Below are positions 42,487-50,180 of a DNA stretch of 64,000 nucleotides, piece after piece (the stretch's first letter is position 1; the number at the start of each line of letters is the position of its first letter). Location: positions 62,001-126,000 of the forward strand of contig CAWHBN010000005.1 of the NCBI GenBank assembly GCA_963827705.1. The letters run 5' to 3'. A program made the position numbers and the translations under genes. A model generated the notes under the pieces. The model ran no database searches. It was not told the origin of the DNA and worked only from the letters and a program-made list of their open reading frames with translations. The DNA comes from JACDAN01 sp963827705. GTDB taxonomy: Bacteria > Actinomycetota > Thermoleophilia > Gaiellales > Gaiellaceae.

Positions 42487-43985
42487 GAGCCGAGATCGCG
42501 GGCGCGCGCGAGAAGCGCCGTCTCCGCAGCCGACTCCCGCTCCTGTGCCGTCTGGCTCCAGCTCTCATGCGCGGCCAGAGTCGCGTGAATCTCGTCGAGC
42601 ATCTCGTCCATAGCGGCCTCCGACGACGACCCCGCCTGCCGGCGGGCGGCGGCGCACGCCGCGGGATCGAGCGCGTCCCGAAGCGTCGCTTCGTCGATCT
42701 CGACTTGCTTACCGATCGCGGCCACGGACGCCGCAGCGAGGCGGTCCGGCGTCAACTGGGAAGACGGCTCGCCGGCTTCGACGAGGTCGCGGACCGCGCG
42801 CCCGACGATCTTGTGCGCACTGCGGTAGTCGATGTCTCCGGTCAGCGCGAGGACGTCGGCGACGTCGGCGGCGGTGACGAAGCTCTCGCGTGCGATCTGA
42901 GCGAAGCGCTCCGTCCGAAGCTCGATGCCGTCCAGCACGGACGCGGTCAACCGGGCGATCGCGACCGCCTCGTCGAGCGCTCGTGGAACGGTGCCGTTGA
43001 GCAGGTGGAAGTGATCCGTGCGCGCCGACCCGGTGTGCAGAGCGGCGAGCGCGCTCGCGACGTCGCCTGCGGCCTGACCCGCCTGCGTGCGTATCGCGGC
43101 GAGCGCGTAGGGATTCTTCTTCTGCGGCATCAGCGCGCTCGCGCGGCTGTGGGCGTCCGCGAGCTCGACCAGACCGAACTCCTGGCTGGCGTAGATCTCG
43201 AAATCCTGGCCGAGCTGGCTCTGGTGCGTCGCGGCGATCGCGAGGGTCGCAAGGAGCTCGAGGTACACGTCGGCCTGCCACGCCGCGTCCTTGGCGTGCT
43301 CGACGATTCCGTCGCAGCCGAGCAGCTCGGCGAGTCGCGCGCGATCGAGCGACCAGCGCGAGCCCGCACTCCCGCCGGCCCCCGCGACGCTCGCCCCGAG
43401 AGCCGCGTACGAGGCGCGCGCCCGGTCACCGTCGCGAAGCGCCGGGTAGGCGTACGCCAGGAGGAGGTGGCCGACGGTCGTCGGCTGTGCCGGCTGGAGG
43501 TAGGTGTAGTCGGTCGCGAGCGCGGTGCGCGTTGCGCCTGCGTGCCGGACGAGCGCCGCGGCCTGGTCGACGAGCGCGTCATGCAGCTCCCGCGCCCCTG
43601 CACGGGCCGTCAATCGGAGCGCGACGCGAAACGCCTCGCGTCGTGGACGGCCCGCGCTCAGCCAGCCGGCAGCAGCCCGGCCGACACGCCGCTCGAGCTC
43701 GGCCTCGCGCGCGTTGAACGCGTCGCCGAGAGACGGGTCCCACGGGAACTCGTCGCTGGGGATCGCGTGCAGCTCGAGCAGCCCCCGCAGAAGCGACTTC
43801 GCGTCCTCCCCCGCGAGGTCGCCGCCCTCGATCAGTGCGACGGCGTGCGCCAGATCTGCGAGCGACAACCCACGAGCGAGACGCGGGCCGTGGGCACTCT
43901 CGGCCGCATAGGCCGCCGCGACGAGCTCGCCCGCAGCGCCGCCGCGCAGCCGCCCGCCCCGCCCCAGCTCCTCCGTCTCCGTCAC
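42483..43985 (-). CDS. argH: Argininosuccinate lyase-like protein
   Basis: 500-residue member of the fumarase/argininosuccinate lyase superfamily. TYLQPAQPTTVGHLLLAYA, GSRWSLDRARLAELLG, DAAWQADVYLELLATLA and the signature ALMPQKKNPYALAA are present; the mobile-loop Ser of the signature (SSxMPxKxNP) reads as Ala here. N-terminus is diverged from housekeeping ArgH, and no other arg gene is near, so a related lyase activity is possible. Start GTG at 43985. Confidence 0.75.
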   Translation of the reverse strand: MTETEELGRGGRLRGGAAGELVAAAYAAESAHGPRLARGLSLADLAHAVALIEGGDLAGEDAKSLLRGLLELHAIPSDEFPWDPSLGDAFNAREAELERRVGRAAAGWLSAGRPRREAFRVALRLTARAGARELHDALVDQAAALVRHAGATRTALATDYTYLQPAQPTTVGHLLLAYAYPALRDGDRARASYAALGASVAGAGGSAGSRWSLDRARLAELLGCDGIVEHAKDAAWQADVYLELLATLAIAATHQSQLGQDFEIYASQEFGLVELADAHSRASALMPQKKNPYALAAIRTQAGQAAGDVASALAALHTGSARTDHFHLLNGTVPRALDEAVAIARLTASVLDGIELRTERFAQIARESFVTAADVADVLALTGDIDYRSAHKIVGRAVRDLVEAGEPSSQLTPDRLAAASVAAIGKQVEIDEATLRDALDPAACAAARRQAGSSSEAAMDEMLDEIHATLAAHESWSQTAQERESAAETALLARARDLGS

Positions 43986-43992
43986 GACGGCG

Positions 43993-43998
43993 ACACTA
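43993..43998 (-). promoter_or_regulatory. Candidate leaderless -10 box of the argH-like gene
   Basis: TAGTGT on the minus strand ends seven bases before GTG at 43985. Confidence 0.45.
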
Positions 43999-44032
43999 GA
44001 CCCTCGACCACCGGGCCAGGCTAGGAGATGCG

Positions 44033-44626
44033 CTAAGCCGGGCGCTTCTCGGCGAGCTGCTCGAGCCGGCCGCGGATGTCGTCCGCGTCGCCGAGGTCGT
44101 CCAGGCGCGGGAGCACCGACAGGCTCTCGAGGCCGAACACGCGCTCGAAGAGCGGGGTCGTGCGATAGCGAACGGCTCCGCCTTCCTCTCGGCCGGCCTC
44201 GGCGATCAGCCCGCGCTCGACGAGCCCGGCGACCACCGAATCGGCGGCCACGCCGCGCAGTCGCGCGATCTCGGGGCGCGAGCACGGCCCGAGGTACGCG
44301 ATGACGGCGAGGGTCTCCATCGCGGCCTGCGAGAGGCCGCGCTCGACCGGCCGCTCGAACATCCGGCCACAGGCCTCCGCCGCTTCGCGAGAGGCACGGA
44401 ACGCCCAGCCGCCGGCGACCTGTTCGAGGACGATCCCGCTCCGGCCTTCCTGGAAGCGCTCGCCCAGCAGCCCGAGCGCCATCTCGACGCGCTCGCCGTC
44501 GTCGGCGGCGGCCTCTGCGAGCTCGGCGACCGAGAGCGGCTGCGAGGCGACGACCAACAACGCCTCGAGCGTGCGGGCAAGGCGGTCGAGCGGATTGGCT
44601 GCGACTAGGCGGAGCGGGCGGTCCAT
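44033..44626 (-). CDS. scpB: Segregation and condensation protein B
   Basis: 197-residue kleisin-associated winged-helix protein of the SMC-ScpAB condensin. The tandem WHA region (LARTLEALLVVASQPLSVAELA; LSQAAMETLAVIAYLGPCSRPEIARLRG) is typical. ATG at 44626 lies within the end of scpA, overlapping by 22 bases. Confidence 0.92.
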   Translation of the reverse strand: MDRPLRLVAANPLDRLARTLEALLVVASQPLSVAELAEAAADDGERVEMALGLLGERFQEGRSGIVLEQVAGGWAFRASREAAEACGRMFERPVERGLSQAAMETLAVIAYLGPCSRPEIARLRGVAADSVVAGLVERGLIAEAGREEGGAVRYRTTPLFERVFGLESLSVLPRLDDLGDADDIRGRLEQLAEKRPA

Positions 44627-45372
44627 GCAGGGTTCCTTTCCGTTTTCGTCTCGGCGTTCCTCTGTACGCGGATCGGGGCGAACGGCGCGGCCTGGGAGAG
44701 CTCGATCTCGCCGGCCTTGCGGAGCTCCAGCAGGGCCAGGAAGGCCACCGCCTGCTCGACGCGCGTCAAGTGGTGCACTTCCGTGTCGAAGTCGAAGCGG
44801 GCCCGGCGCGCGAGCAGCGACCTGAACCGGCCGAGGAACTGCTCCACCGGCGGGAACCGGAGCTCGAGGTGCGCCAGTGAGACAGCAGGCGGCTCCGCGG
44901 TCAGCGCCCGGAGAACCGTGGCCAGCTCGGCCGGGTCCTGAGGAGCCAGGCGGCGCTCGACCTTCGGCGCGAGCGGGGCAGGGCCGAGGCGGAAGTACCG
45001 GTCGCTCTCCTCGTCGAGCCGGTCGACGAGCCACGCCGCCGCCTCCTTGATGCGGCGGTACTCGGCCAGGCGACGGGCGAGCTCGGCCGCGGCCTCGGCC
45101 GGGTCGAGATCCTCGAGATCGGTCTCCTCGCCGGTGAGCAGCGCGCGGGCCTTCAGCTCCAGCAGCGCCGCGACCAGGACGAGGAACTCGCCGCAGGCGT
45201 CGAGGTCGAGCTCCTCGCGCTCGGCCAGCCGCTCGAGGAAGGCGAGCACGATGCCGGCGACGTCCACCTCGCCCAGGTCGAGCTCGTCCCGCAGGACGAG
45301 CGCGAGCAGCAGGTCGAAGGGACCCTCGAACGCCTCGAGGTCGAGCTCGAGCTCGCGAACCGGCATCGCCAT
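44605..45372 (-). CDS. scpA: Segregation and condensation protein A
   Basis: 255-residue kleisin subunit. N-terminal FEGPFDLLLALVLRDELDLGEV and ACGEFLVLVAALLELKARALL are the SMC-binding helical region; C-terminal winged helix at FLALLELRKAGEIELSQ. Forms an operon with scpB; a 180-base gap with a hairpin repeat separates it from lgt upstream. Confidence 0.93.
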   Translation of the reverse strand: MAMPVRELELDLEAFEGPFDLLLALVLRDELDLGEVDVAGIVLAFLERLAEREELDLDACGEFLVLVAALLELKARALLTGEETDLEDLDPAEAAAELARRLAEYRRIKEAAAWLVDRLDEESDRYFRLGPAPLAPKVERRLAPQDPAELATVLRALTAEPPAVSLAHLELRFPPVEQFLGRFRSLLARRARFDFDTEVHHLTRVEQAVAFLALLELRKAGEIELSQAAPFAPIRVQRNAETKTERNPAWTARSA

Positions 45373-45424
45373 CAGTGACCCTGCCGGTGGCCGAACCGGG
45401 TTGCTGGCGTGCGAGCAGCAAGCG

Positions 45425-45484
45425 AGGCAAGGACGCAGGGAGCGTTCGTAGCCGAAGTGCTACGGGCGCGACTGAGGACGCCGC
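45425..45484 (+). repeat. Interspersed hairpin repeat, copy 2 (possible structured RNA)
   Basis: 60-bp relative of 7118-7175. The 11-bp stem is 45442-45452 with 45459-45469, loop CGAAGT; it includes two U-G pairs and one compensated pair relative to copy 1. Lies between lgt and scpA, opposite to their direction. Confidence 0.6.
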
Positions 45485-45552
45485 ATCGCGCAGTCTGATC
45501 GCGCGTCAGCGGCCCGGATGAGGCTGCCGGGAGGGTCACTATCCGCCGGACG

Positions 45553-46449
45553 CTAGCGGGGAGGTCGGACGCGGCCCTTCGGGATCGCCATCGCCGGCGC
45601 GTCCTTCGGTGCCTGACGCGACGGCTCGCGCCGAAGCCGGCGAGGCCGGCCCCGGAGCAGCTGCCAGTAGACGAAGAACGCGGTGGCCAGGATGAAGACG
45701 ACGATCGAGACCCAGGCGTTCAGGCGCAGCGGGCCGAGCTCGTGCGACGGGTCGATCCGCAGCAGCTCCTCGAAGAAGCGGCCGAACGTGTAGAGCATGA
45801 CGTAGAGGGCGAACAGCGCCGGCGGTCTGAAGCGGATGAAACGGTCGAGGACGAGCAGCAGGATTCCCGCCGCAGTCACGTACAGGAACTCGTAGAGGAA
45901 CGTCGGGTGGAAGGTCTCGGAGGTCGCGTACTGGAACGGACGGTTCTCGGGGTCGATCTCGAGGCCCCACGGCCGGTCGGTCGGCTTGCCGAAGAGCTCC
46001 TGGTTCCACCAGTTGCCGAACCGGCCGACCCCGTGCGCGAACATCAGGCCGGGCGCGGCCGCGTCCATGAGGACGAGCGGGTTCTTCCCGGCGCGCTTGC
46101 AGATGTAGGCGCCGACGAGCGCCCCGAGCAGGATCCCACCCCAGACCCCGAGCCCACCCTTCCAGACCATGAAGACGCCTTGCCACTTCGGGTCGGGCAC
46201 CTCCGACCAGCTCGTGATCACGTGGTAGGCGCGCGCGCCGACGATCCCGGCGGCGACGGCCCAGACCGCGATGCGGAGCAGGAGATCCCAGTCGCCGCCC
46301 TCCGGATTCTTCGTCCAGCGCAGGCCGGTCACCACGATGCAGACCGCGATCGCGAGCAGCAGCATCAGCCCGTACATGTGGATGTCGAGCGGGCCGACCT
46401 CGAAGAAGCCGCTCGACGGCGAGGGGATCGAAGCGATCACGGGCGGCAT
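45553..46449 (-). CDS. lgt: Prolipoprotein diacylglyceryl transferase
   Basis: 298-residue membrane enzyme attaching diacylglycerol to lipobox cysteines; needed for the lipoproteins at 2067 and 8679. Seven membrane helices and the signature HGVGRFGNWWNQELFGKPT are seen. ATG at 46449 chosen; upstream codons lie in a palindrome and are unlikely to be translated. Confidence 0.95.
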   Translation of the reverse strand: MPPVIASIPSPSSGFFEVGPLDIHMYGLMLLLAIAVCIVVTGLRWTKNPEGGDWDLLLRIAVWAVAAGIVGARAYHVITSWSEVPDPKWQGVFMVWKGGLGVWGGILLGALVGAYICKRAGKNPLVLMDAAAPGLMFAHGVGRFGNWWNQELFGKPTDRPWGLEIDPENRPFQYATSETFHPTFLYEFLYVTAAGILLLVLDRFIRFRPPALFALYVMLYTFGRFFEELLRIDPSHELGPLRLNAWVSIVVFILATAFFVYWQLLRGRPRRLRREPSRQAPKDAPAMAIPKGRVRPPR

Positions 46450-46471
46450 TCTGCCCGTCCGCGCCGGACGG

Positions 46472-46494
46472 GTCCGAGTGACTGTCACTCGGAC
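46472..46494. repeat. Palindrome P1 upstream of lgt
   Basis: Two perfect 11-base arms, GTCCGAGTGAC and its complement, around a single T, 23 bases before the lgt start. Sister of P2 at 46574 with one compensated pair difference. Confidence 0.7.
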
Positions 46495-46573
46495 GTGGCG
46501 CCAAGGGCCAGTGCCCGAGCCCGCGACTACGGGCCGGGCGCCTTCTGCGCCGAGCCTGGTCTACACGGGACGC

Positions 46574-46596
46574 GTCCCAGTGACTGTCACTGGGAC
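46574..46596. repeat. Palindrome P2 upstream of lgt
   Basis: Arms GTCCCAGTGAC and its complement around a T. Differs from P1 only at the fifth pair (G-C in P1, C-G here), so symmetry is preserved. Lies 10 bases from the stop of the 46606 gene. Confidence 0.7.
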
Positions 46597-46605
46597 ATGT
46601 CTGCG

Positions 46606-46809
46606 CTAGAGCAAGATTTTGGTTGCGAGCTCGGGGGGACAGCCCTGGTCGAGCAGCTCGATGGCACGATGCAGATCGATGTCGTGGCGTGCCGCCAGCC
46701 GCCCGGCAGCGCGCGTCCCGTACCCTGCCCGCTCCAGCTCCTCGGCACGCCAGCGCACGATCTTCTCGTGCTCTGTGCCCTCGAGGACTTGGACTTCGGT
46801 CTGGGCCAT
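46606..46809 (-). CDS. Small conserved hypothetical protein
   Basis: 67-residue soluble protein; helical, containing EHEKIVRWRAEELERAGYG, then AAGRLAARHDIDLHRAIELL and GCPPELATKIL. I do not know a named family; the WR..L..AGY..A..LA...D.DLH pattern looks like a conserved actinobacterial small protein. GGAGG lies nine bases before the ATG at 46809. Confidence 0.6.
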   Translation of the reverse strand: MAQTEVQVLEGTEHEKIVRWRAEELERAGYGTRAAGRLAARHDIDLHRAIELLDQGCPPELATKILL

Positions 46810-46905
46810 TCTGCAGTGCCTCCGGTCGTCGCCTACCCGCACATCGTCGGCGCTTCGCGTGGCCCCGCTCTCCCCCTTTTTGGGGAGTTGTGGTTAAGAA
46901 AGAGC

Positions 46906-46929
46906 GCGGGCGGCCCGAAAGCCGCCCGC
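46906..46929 (-). terminator. Terminator after the YtkA-like gene
   Basis: Perfect 9-bp stem GCGGGCGGC with its complement, 6-base loop; on the minus strand it is followed by CTCTTTCTTAACC. It lies 13 bases past the stop at 46943. Confidence 0.65.
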
Positions 46930-46942
46930 GGTGGAAAGAGCG

Positions 46943-47443
46943 CTAGCTCGCAGGCGCCGGCGCGCGAACCCGCACGCGACGCGAGAGCCAGTACAAGAAC
47001 ACGATCGCGACGAGCGCCAGGCCGACGATCGCGATGATCCCGAAGGCGGGCAGGCTTCCCCCGCCGCCGGTCCCGATGTCGACGGATCCGAACGTGTGGG
47101 TCTTCGCGCCGCCGTACTGCGAGAAGCCGTCGTACACCTCGTACGACCACTTGCCCGCACTCGGGAAGACGACCTTTGCGACATAGACGCCGGCCTCGTC
47201 CGTCGGCTTGGCGTCGAACGTTTTCGCCTCGCCCGTCGACGCGTTCCGGATCGTCACGGTCGGGCTGACGCCGGACAGGGGGGTCTCGCCGTGCTGGAGG
47301 ATGTTCACCTGCGCGTTCCAGGTGTCCCCCGCCCCGACGCCGCCGTCGGGCGGCGAGAGACCCGCCGTCGCCCAGCCTCCGGCGAGCGCGCTCGAGGGCG
47401 CGGCCAGGGCGAGAAGCGCGAGCGGGATGAGCAGTCTCTTCAT
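46943..47443 (-). CDS. Secreted/membrane YtkA-like (FixH-type) beta-sandwich protein
   Basis: 166 residues: signal peptide (RLLIPLALLALAAPSSALA), an Ig-like domain with PTVTIRNASTGEAKTFDAKP and GVYVAKVVFPSAGKWSYEVYD, a Gly linker, and one C-terminal membrane helix with basic tail. The domain resembles YtkA-like/FixH modules found in copper and respiratory proteins; exact role unknown. GAGGAGG nine bases upstream of ATG. Directly downstream of the sigma/anti-sigma pair and maybe under it. Confidence 0.7.
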   Translation of the reverse strand: MKRLLIPLALLALAAPSSALAGGWATAGLSPPDGGVGAGDTWNAQVNILQHGETPLSGVSPTVTIRNASTGEAKTFDAKPTDEAGVYVAKVVFPSAGKWSYEVYDGFSQYGGAKTHTFGSVDIGTGGGGSLPAFGIIAIVGLALVAIVFLYWLSRRVRVRAPAPAS

Positions 47444-47500
47444 GCGCAACAACCTCCTCGTAGTTGTCCGTCCTACACCGGCCGCGGCCGGCGCGTTCCG

Positions 47501-48221
47501 TCAGCGCATCGAGCGAGCAATCCGCAGAGCCTCGTCTTTCGAGATCTCGGCCTCCATGCCGCAGGGTCACGCCGTCGATCTCGTACACGAGCGCGTTGCC
47601 GACCAGCCTGAAGGGCTCCTCGCGGGCGGTGCTCGGGTAGAAGATCGCGTGCTTCTCGCCGTAGAGCCAAACACCGGCGTACCCGGGCTCCACGACGATG
47701 AGCTCCTGCTCGGTGACGTTCAGGTTCACGATTTTCTCGATCGCCCCGCGGGCGTCGGCCTGGGTGATCAGGAGCTTCGGCTTCTCCTCCGACCCGTACA
47801 GGAACGCGACCTGGCGCGACTGGTCGTTGAAATAGACCTTCGGCGGGTCGTCGAGCCCCTCGACCGTCGGCACCCGGACGCGGAAGCCCGCGCGCTCGCG
47901 CGCCTCCTCGAGGCTCATCTGCTCGCCGAGCCCGAGGTCGCCGGTTGCCTGCTCCACGGGCGGGAGTTCGTCGACGTACCGGATGGTCACGTTGCCGATC
48001 CCGAGCCAGTCCTTGATCGTGCTGCGCGCCTGCGGGACGGCCAGGACGGCGCCGACGACGACTGCGAGGACGGCCAGCGCGACGACAAGCACTCGGCGGG
48101 AAAACAGCGACGGCCGGCGTCCCTCGGCCAGCCGAGCCCGCACCGCGCCGGTCAGGTCCGGAGCAGCCGGGACCTCGAGGTTCTGGCCGACGGCGAGGAG
48201 TGCGCGCTCGAGCTCAGTCAT
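47501..48221 (-). CDS. Putative anti-sigma factor, single-pass membrane protein (frameshifted)
   Basis: About 239 residues across a one-base insertion near 47556. A 30-residue cytoplasmic segment (ERALLAVGQNLEVPAAPDL) precedes one membrane helix (VLVVALAVLAVVVGAVLAV, residues 43-63) and an extracytoplasmic domain with a DUF4367-like end (LVYEIDGVTLR..). There is no His-x3-Cys-x2-Cys zinc motif of classical ZAS anti-sigma factors; role is inferred from eight-base overlap with the ECF sigma gene. Confidence 0.7.
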
Positions 48222-48789
48222 CGCCCAGCTCCTCCCTGAGACGGTCGAGCCCGCGCGAGAGCCTCGACTTGACCGTTCCCTTCCGGAGCCCCAGCGTCTC
48301 GGCGGTCTCCTCCTCGCTCAGCTCGAGGAAGTAGCGGCATGCGACGACCTCGCGCTGCTCCTCCGGCAGGGCGTTCACGGCGGCGAGCAGAGTCTCCTGC
48401 TGCTCGCTCGCGATGAGGTTGGCCTCGGGGGACGGGGCCGCGCCCCCCGAGAGCGGGTCCGCCGCGGCGCGCAGCGCGAGATGCGTGCGCCGGCCGGTCG
48501 AGCGGCGTCTGTTCCGAGCCTCGTTGGCGACGATCCGCAGGAGCCAGGGGCGAAGCTCCGCGCCGCTCCGGAAGCGGCCGAGCGCGTAGTAGGCCTTCAC
48601 GAAGGCGTCCTGCGCCGCGTCCTCTGCCTCGGCCGCGCTGCCGGTGAGCAGGTAGGCGGTGCGGAAGGCGATGCCCTGGTATGCGTGCACGAGGTCTCCG
48701 TAGGCGTCCTGGTCGCCGCGCTTTGCCCGTTCGACGAGCTCCGCTTCTGTCAGTGGTCGGCCCACCACCGCCCCTTCTACACCGGCCAT
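48214..48789 (-). CDS. ECF-family RNA polymerase sigma factor
   Basis: 191-residue sigma-70 of the ECF group. Region 2: GIAFRTAYLLTGSAAEAEDAAQDAFVKAY and RPWLLRIVANEARN; region 4: LPEEQREVVACRYFLELSEEETAETLG and KGTVKSRLSRGLDRLRE. The ATG at 48789 is used here; a GTG nine codons in, with GAAGGGG ahead of it, is an alternative start. Controls unknown; cognate membrane anti-sigma follows. Confidence 0.9.
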   Translation of the reverse strand: MAGVEGAVVGRPLTEAELVERAKRGDQDAYGDLVHAYQGIAFRTAYLLTGSAAEAEDAAQDAFVKAYYALGRFRSGAELRPWLLRIVANEARNRRRSTGRRTHLALRAAADPLSGGAAPSPEANLIASEQQETLLAAVNALPEEQREVVACRYFLELSEEETAETLGLRKGTVKSRLSRGLDRLREELGDD

Positions 48790-48802
48790 GGGCGGGGGGT
48801 TC

Positions 48803-49183
48803 CTACTCCGCGGTTCGCTGGCCGAACGCGAGGATGTAGCCGTTGGGATCCTGGACGCGGATCTCGAGCATCCCCCACGGCCGCTCGATCGGCTCGTGGA
48901 GAAGATCGGCGCCGCGGGCCACGAACTCCTCGTGCAGGGCTGCCACGTCGTCCACCCAGAGGTAGACGTCGAAGAGATCCGGCTGGACGACCTCGCTGTT
49001 CGGTCTCGGCTGCTCGCCCTGGTTGAAGTGGATGTGGCACTCGTCCCGCTGCGCGTAGCCGTACGCGGCCGGGTTGGGCTCCCACTCTCGGGTCTCGAAG
49101 CCCAGCTTGTCGCGGTAGTGCTCGAGCGTCTCGAGGACCTCCGGGACGATCAGCACCGGCGCGAGGCCTTGGATGGTCGCCAT
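48803..49183 (-). CDS. VOC-superfamily glyoxalase-like protein
   Basis: 126 residues of two vicinal-oxygen-chelate modules: APVLIVPEVLETLEHYRDKLGFE, DECHIHFNQGE, then DVYLWVDDVAALHEEFVARGADLL, MLEIRVQDPNGYILAFGQ. The likely metal ligands His and Glu are retained. Substrate unknown. TAGGAT lies seven bases before ATG at 49183. Confidence 0.85.
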   Translation of the reverse strand: MATIQGLAPVLIVPEVLETLEHYRDKLGFETREWEPNPAAYGYAQRDECHIHFNQGEQPRPNSEVVQPDLFDVYLWVDDVAALHEEFVARGADLLHEPIERPWGMLEIRVQDPNGYILAFGQRTAE

Positions 49184-49190
49184 GTGGGCG

Positions 49191-49196
49191 ATCCTA
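49191..49196 (-). promoter_or_regulatory. Candidate leaderless -10 box of the VOC gene, built on a TAG stop
   Basis: TAGGAT on the minus strand starts with the stop codon of the 49194 gene and ends seven bases before ATG at 49183. Confidence 0.45.
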
Positions 49197-49772
49197 TTGA
49201 GGTCGGGCAGCGCCGGAGACGGCTGGAGCGAAGACCTCCGGAAAGCGCTCCCGCGGCGCCGTGATGCAGCGGTCGCGAGAGCTCGGGCCCCAGCGGGCCC
49301 GGTCGTAGTCCGGCGCGAACGGCCGCTCCAGCTCGTCGAGCTCGTCGACGGCCGTCCTGAGGCGGGAGCGCCAGCCGCTGTCGCCCGGCTCCGGCGAGGC
49401 GAGGAGCCCGCCAATCGCCTTGACGAGAGCCTCCTTCCGGACGATGTTCGCCGGTGTCTGCTCCTTGAGACAGACGCCGTACGCCCCGGACAAGTACCCG
49501 CCCCACTCGGCGTCGACCTCGTCGGGACTGCCGCCGGCGGCAAGAAACTCCCGCACGAATACGTCGCGACCGGCGTCCGCGATCGCGAAGTAGTCGGCGG
49601 GAACCATCTCGGTGCCGTCGGGCAGCACGTACGACGGCTGCGGCAGCTGCCCGGCCGCGGCGACCGCGCGAACCTGCTCCAGCGCTTCGGCGCGGCCCGC
49701 ACAGGCTTCCTCGAAGGACAGGTAGTTCGCCTCGACGTACGCGACGTCGGCTGCCGTCATCGTGGCCTCCAT
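49194..49772 (-). CDS. DUF6058-like hypothetical protein
   Basis: 192 residues, soluble. VAYVEANYLSFEEACAGR, LPQPSYVLPDGTEMVPADYF and a C-terminal DELERPFAPDYDRARWG match my memory of the DUF6058 family, annotated as natural-product associated. No catalytic motif seen. ATG at 49772 has TAGCGT seven bases upstream; a second ATG four codons in has GGAGG ahead of it. Confidence 0.65.
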   Translation of the reverse strand: MEATMTAADVAYVEANYLSFEEACAGRAEALEQVRAVAAAGQLPQPSYVLPDGTEMVPADYFAIADAGRDVFVREFLAAGGSPDEVDAEWGGYLSGAYGVCLKEQTPANIVRKEALVKAIGGLLASPEPGDSGWRSRLRTAVDELDELERPFAPDYDRARWGPSSRDRCITAPRERFPEVFAPAVSGAARPQ

Positions 49773-49779
49773 CGAGGAA

Positions 49780-49785
49780 ACGCTA
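49780..49785 (-). promoter_or_regulatory. Candidate leaderless -10 box of the DUF6058-like gene
   Basis: TAGCGT on the minus strand ends seven bases before ATG at 49772. Confidence 0.4.
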
Positions 49786-50166
49786 GACCACCACGGAGCG
49801 GCCGCGGTTCATGCGCTCGAGCAACGCGTAGAGCGCCCAGTTCACGAGCCACACGACGATCGTCGCGCCCACATACGTCCAGAAACCGTCAATCGAGAAG
49901 TCGGGCGCGATCCACTCGGCGAGCGCCAGCATCGCCATGTTGAGCACGAAGTAGAAGAGGCCCAGCGTGATGAGGATGATCGGGAACGTCAGGATCGTGA
50001 GCACCGGCTTCACGAAAGCATTCGCAAGCGCAAGGACCGCCGCCCCGAGCAGGATCGGGCCCCACTTGCCGATCTCGACGCCGTCGAAGATCCCGTCGAT
50101 CACGAGCAACGCGACGATGTTGACGCCCCACCCGACGAGCGCTCTGACGACGAGTGCCTGGTCCAT
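49783..50166 (-). CDS. Four-helix membrane protein, phage-holin-like/Mycobacterial 4TM family
   Basis: 127 residues forming four membrane helices: WGVNIVALLVIDGIFDGVEIG, GAAVLALANAFVKPVL, FPIILITLGLFYFVLNMAML, TYVGATIVVWLVNWAL. The LANAFVKPVL..LTFPIILITLGLF pattern is diagnostic of the PF04020 family, common and of unknown function. Follows dnaE by 14 bases, same strand. Confidence 0.85.
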   Translation of the reverse strand: MDQALVVRALVGWGVNIVALLVIDGIFDGVEIGKWGPILLGAAVLALANAFVKPVLTILTFPIILITLGLFYFVLNMAMLALAEWIAPDFSIDGFWTYVGATIVVWLVNWALYALLERMNRGRSVVV

Positions 50167-50180
50167 CGGCGGCGAGTATC

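Noticed and set aside
46440..46600. Short plus-strand frames with VTVT-like repeats across the lgt palindromes
   Set aside because: Their repeats arise from translating the palindromes; no start signals.
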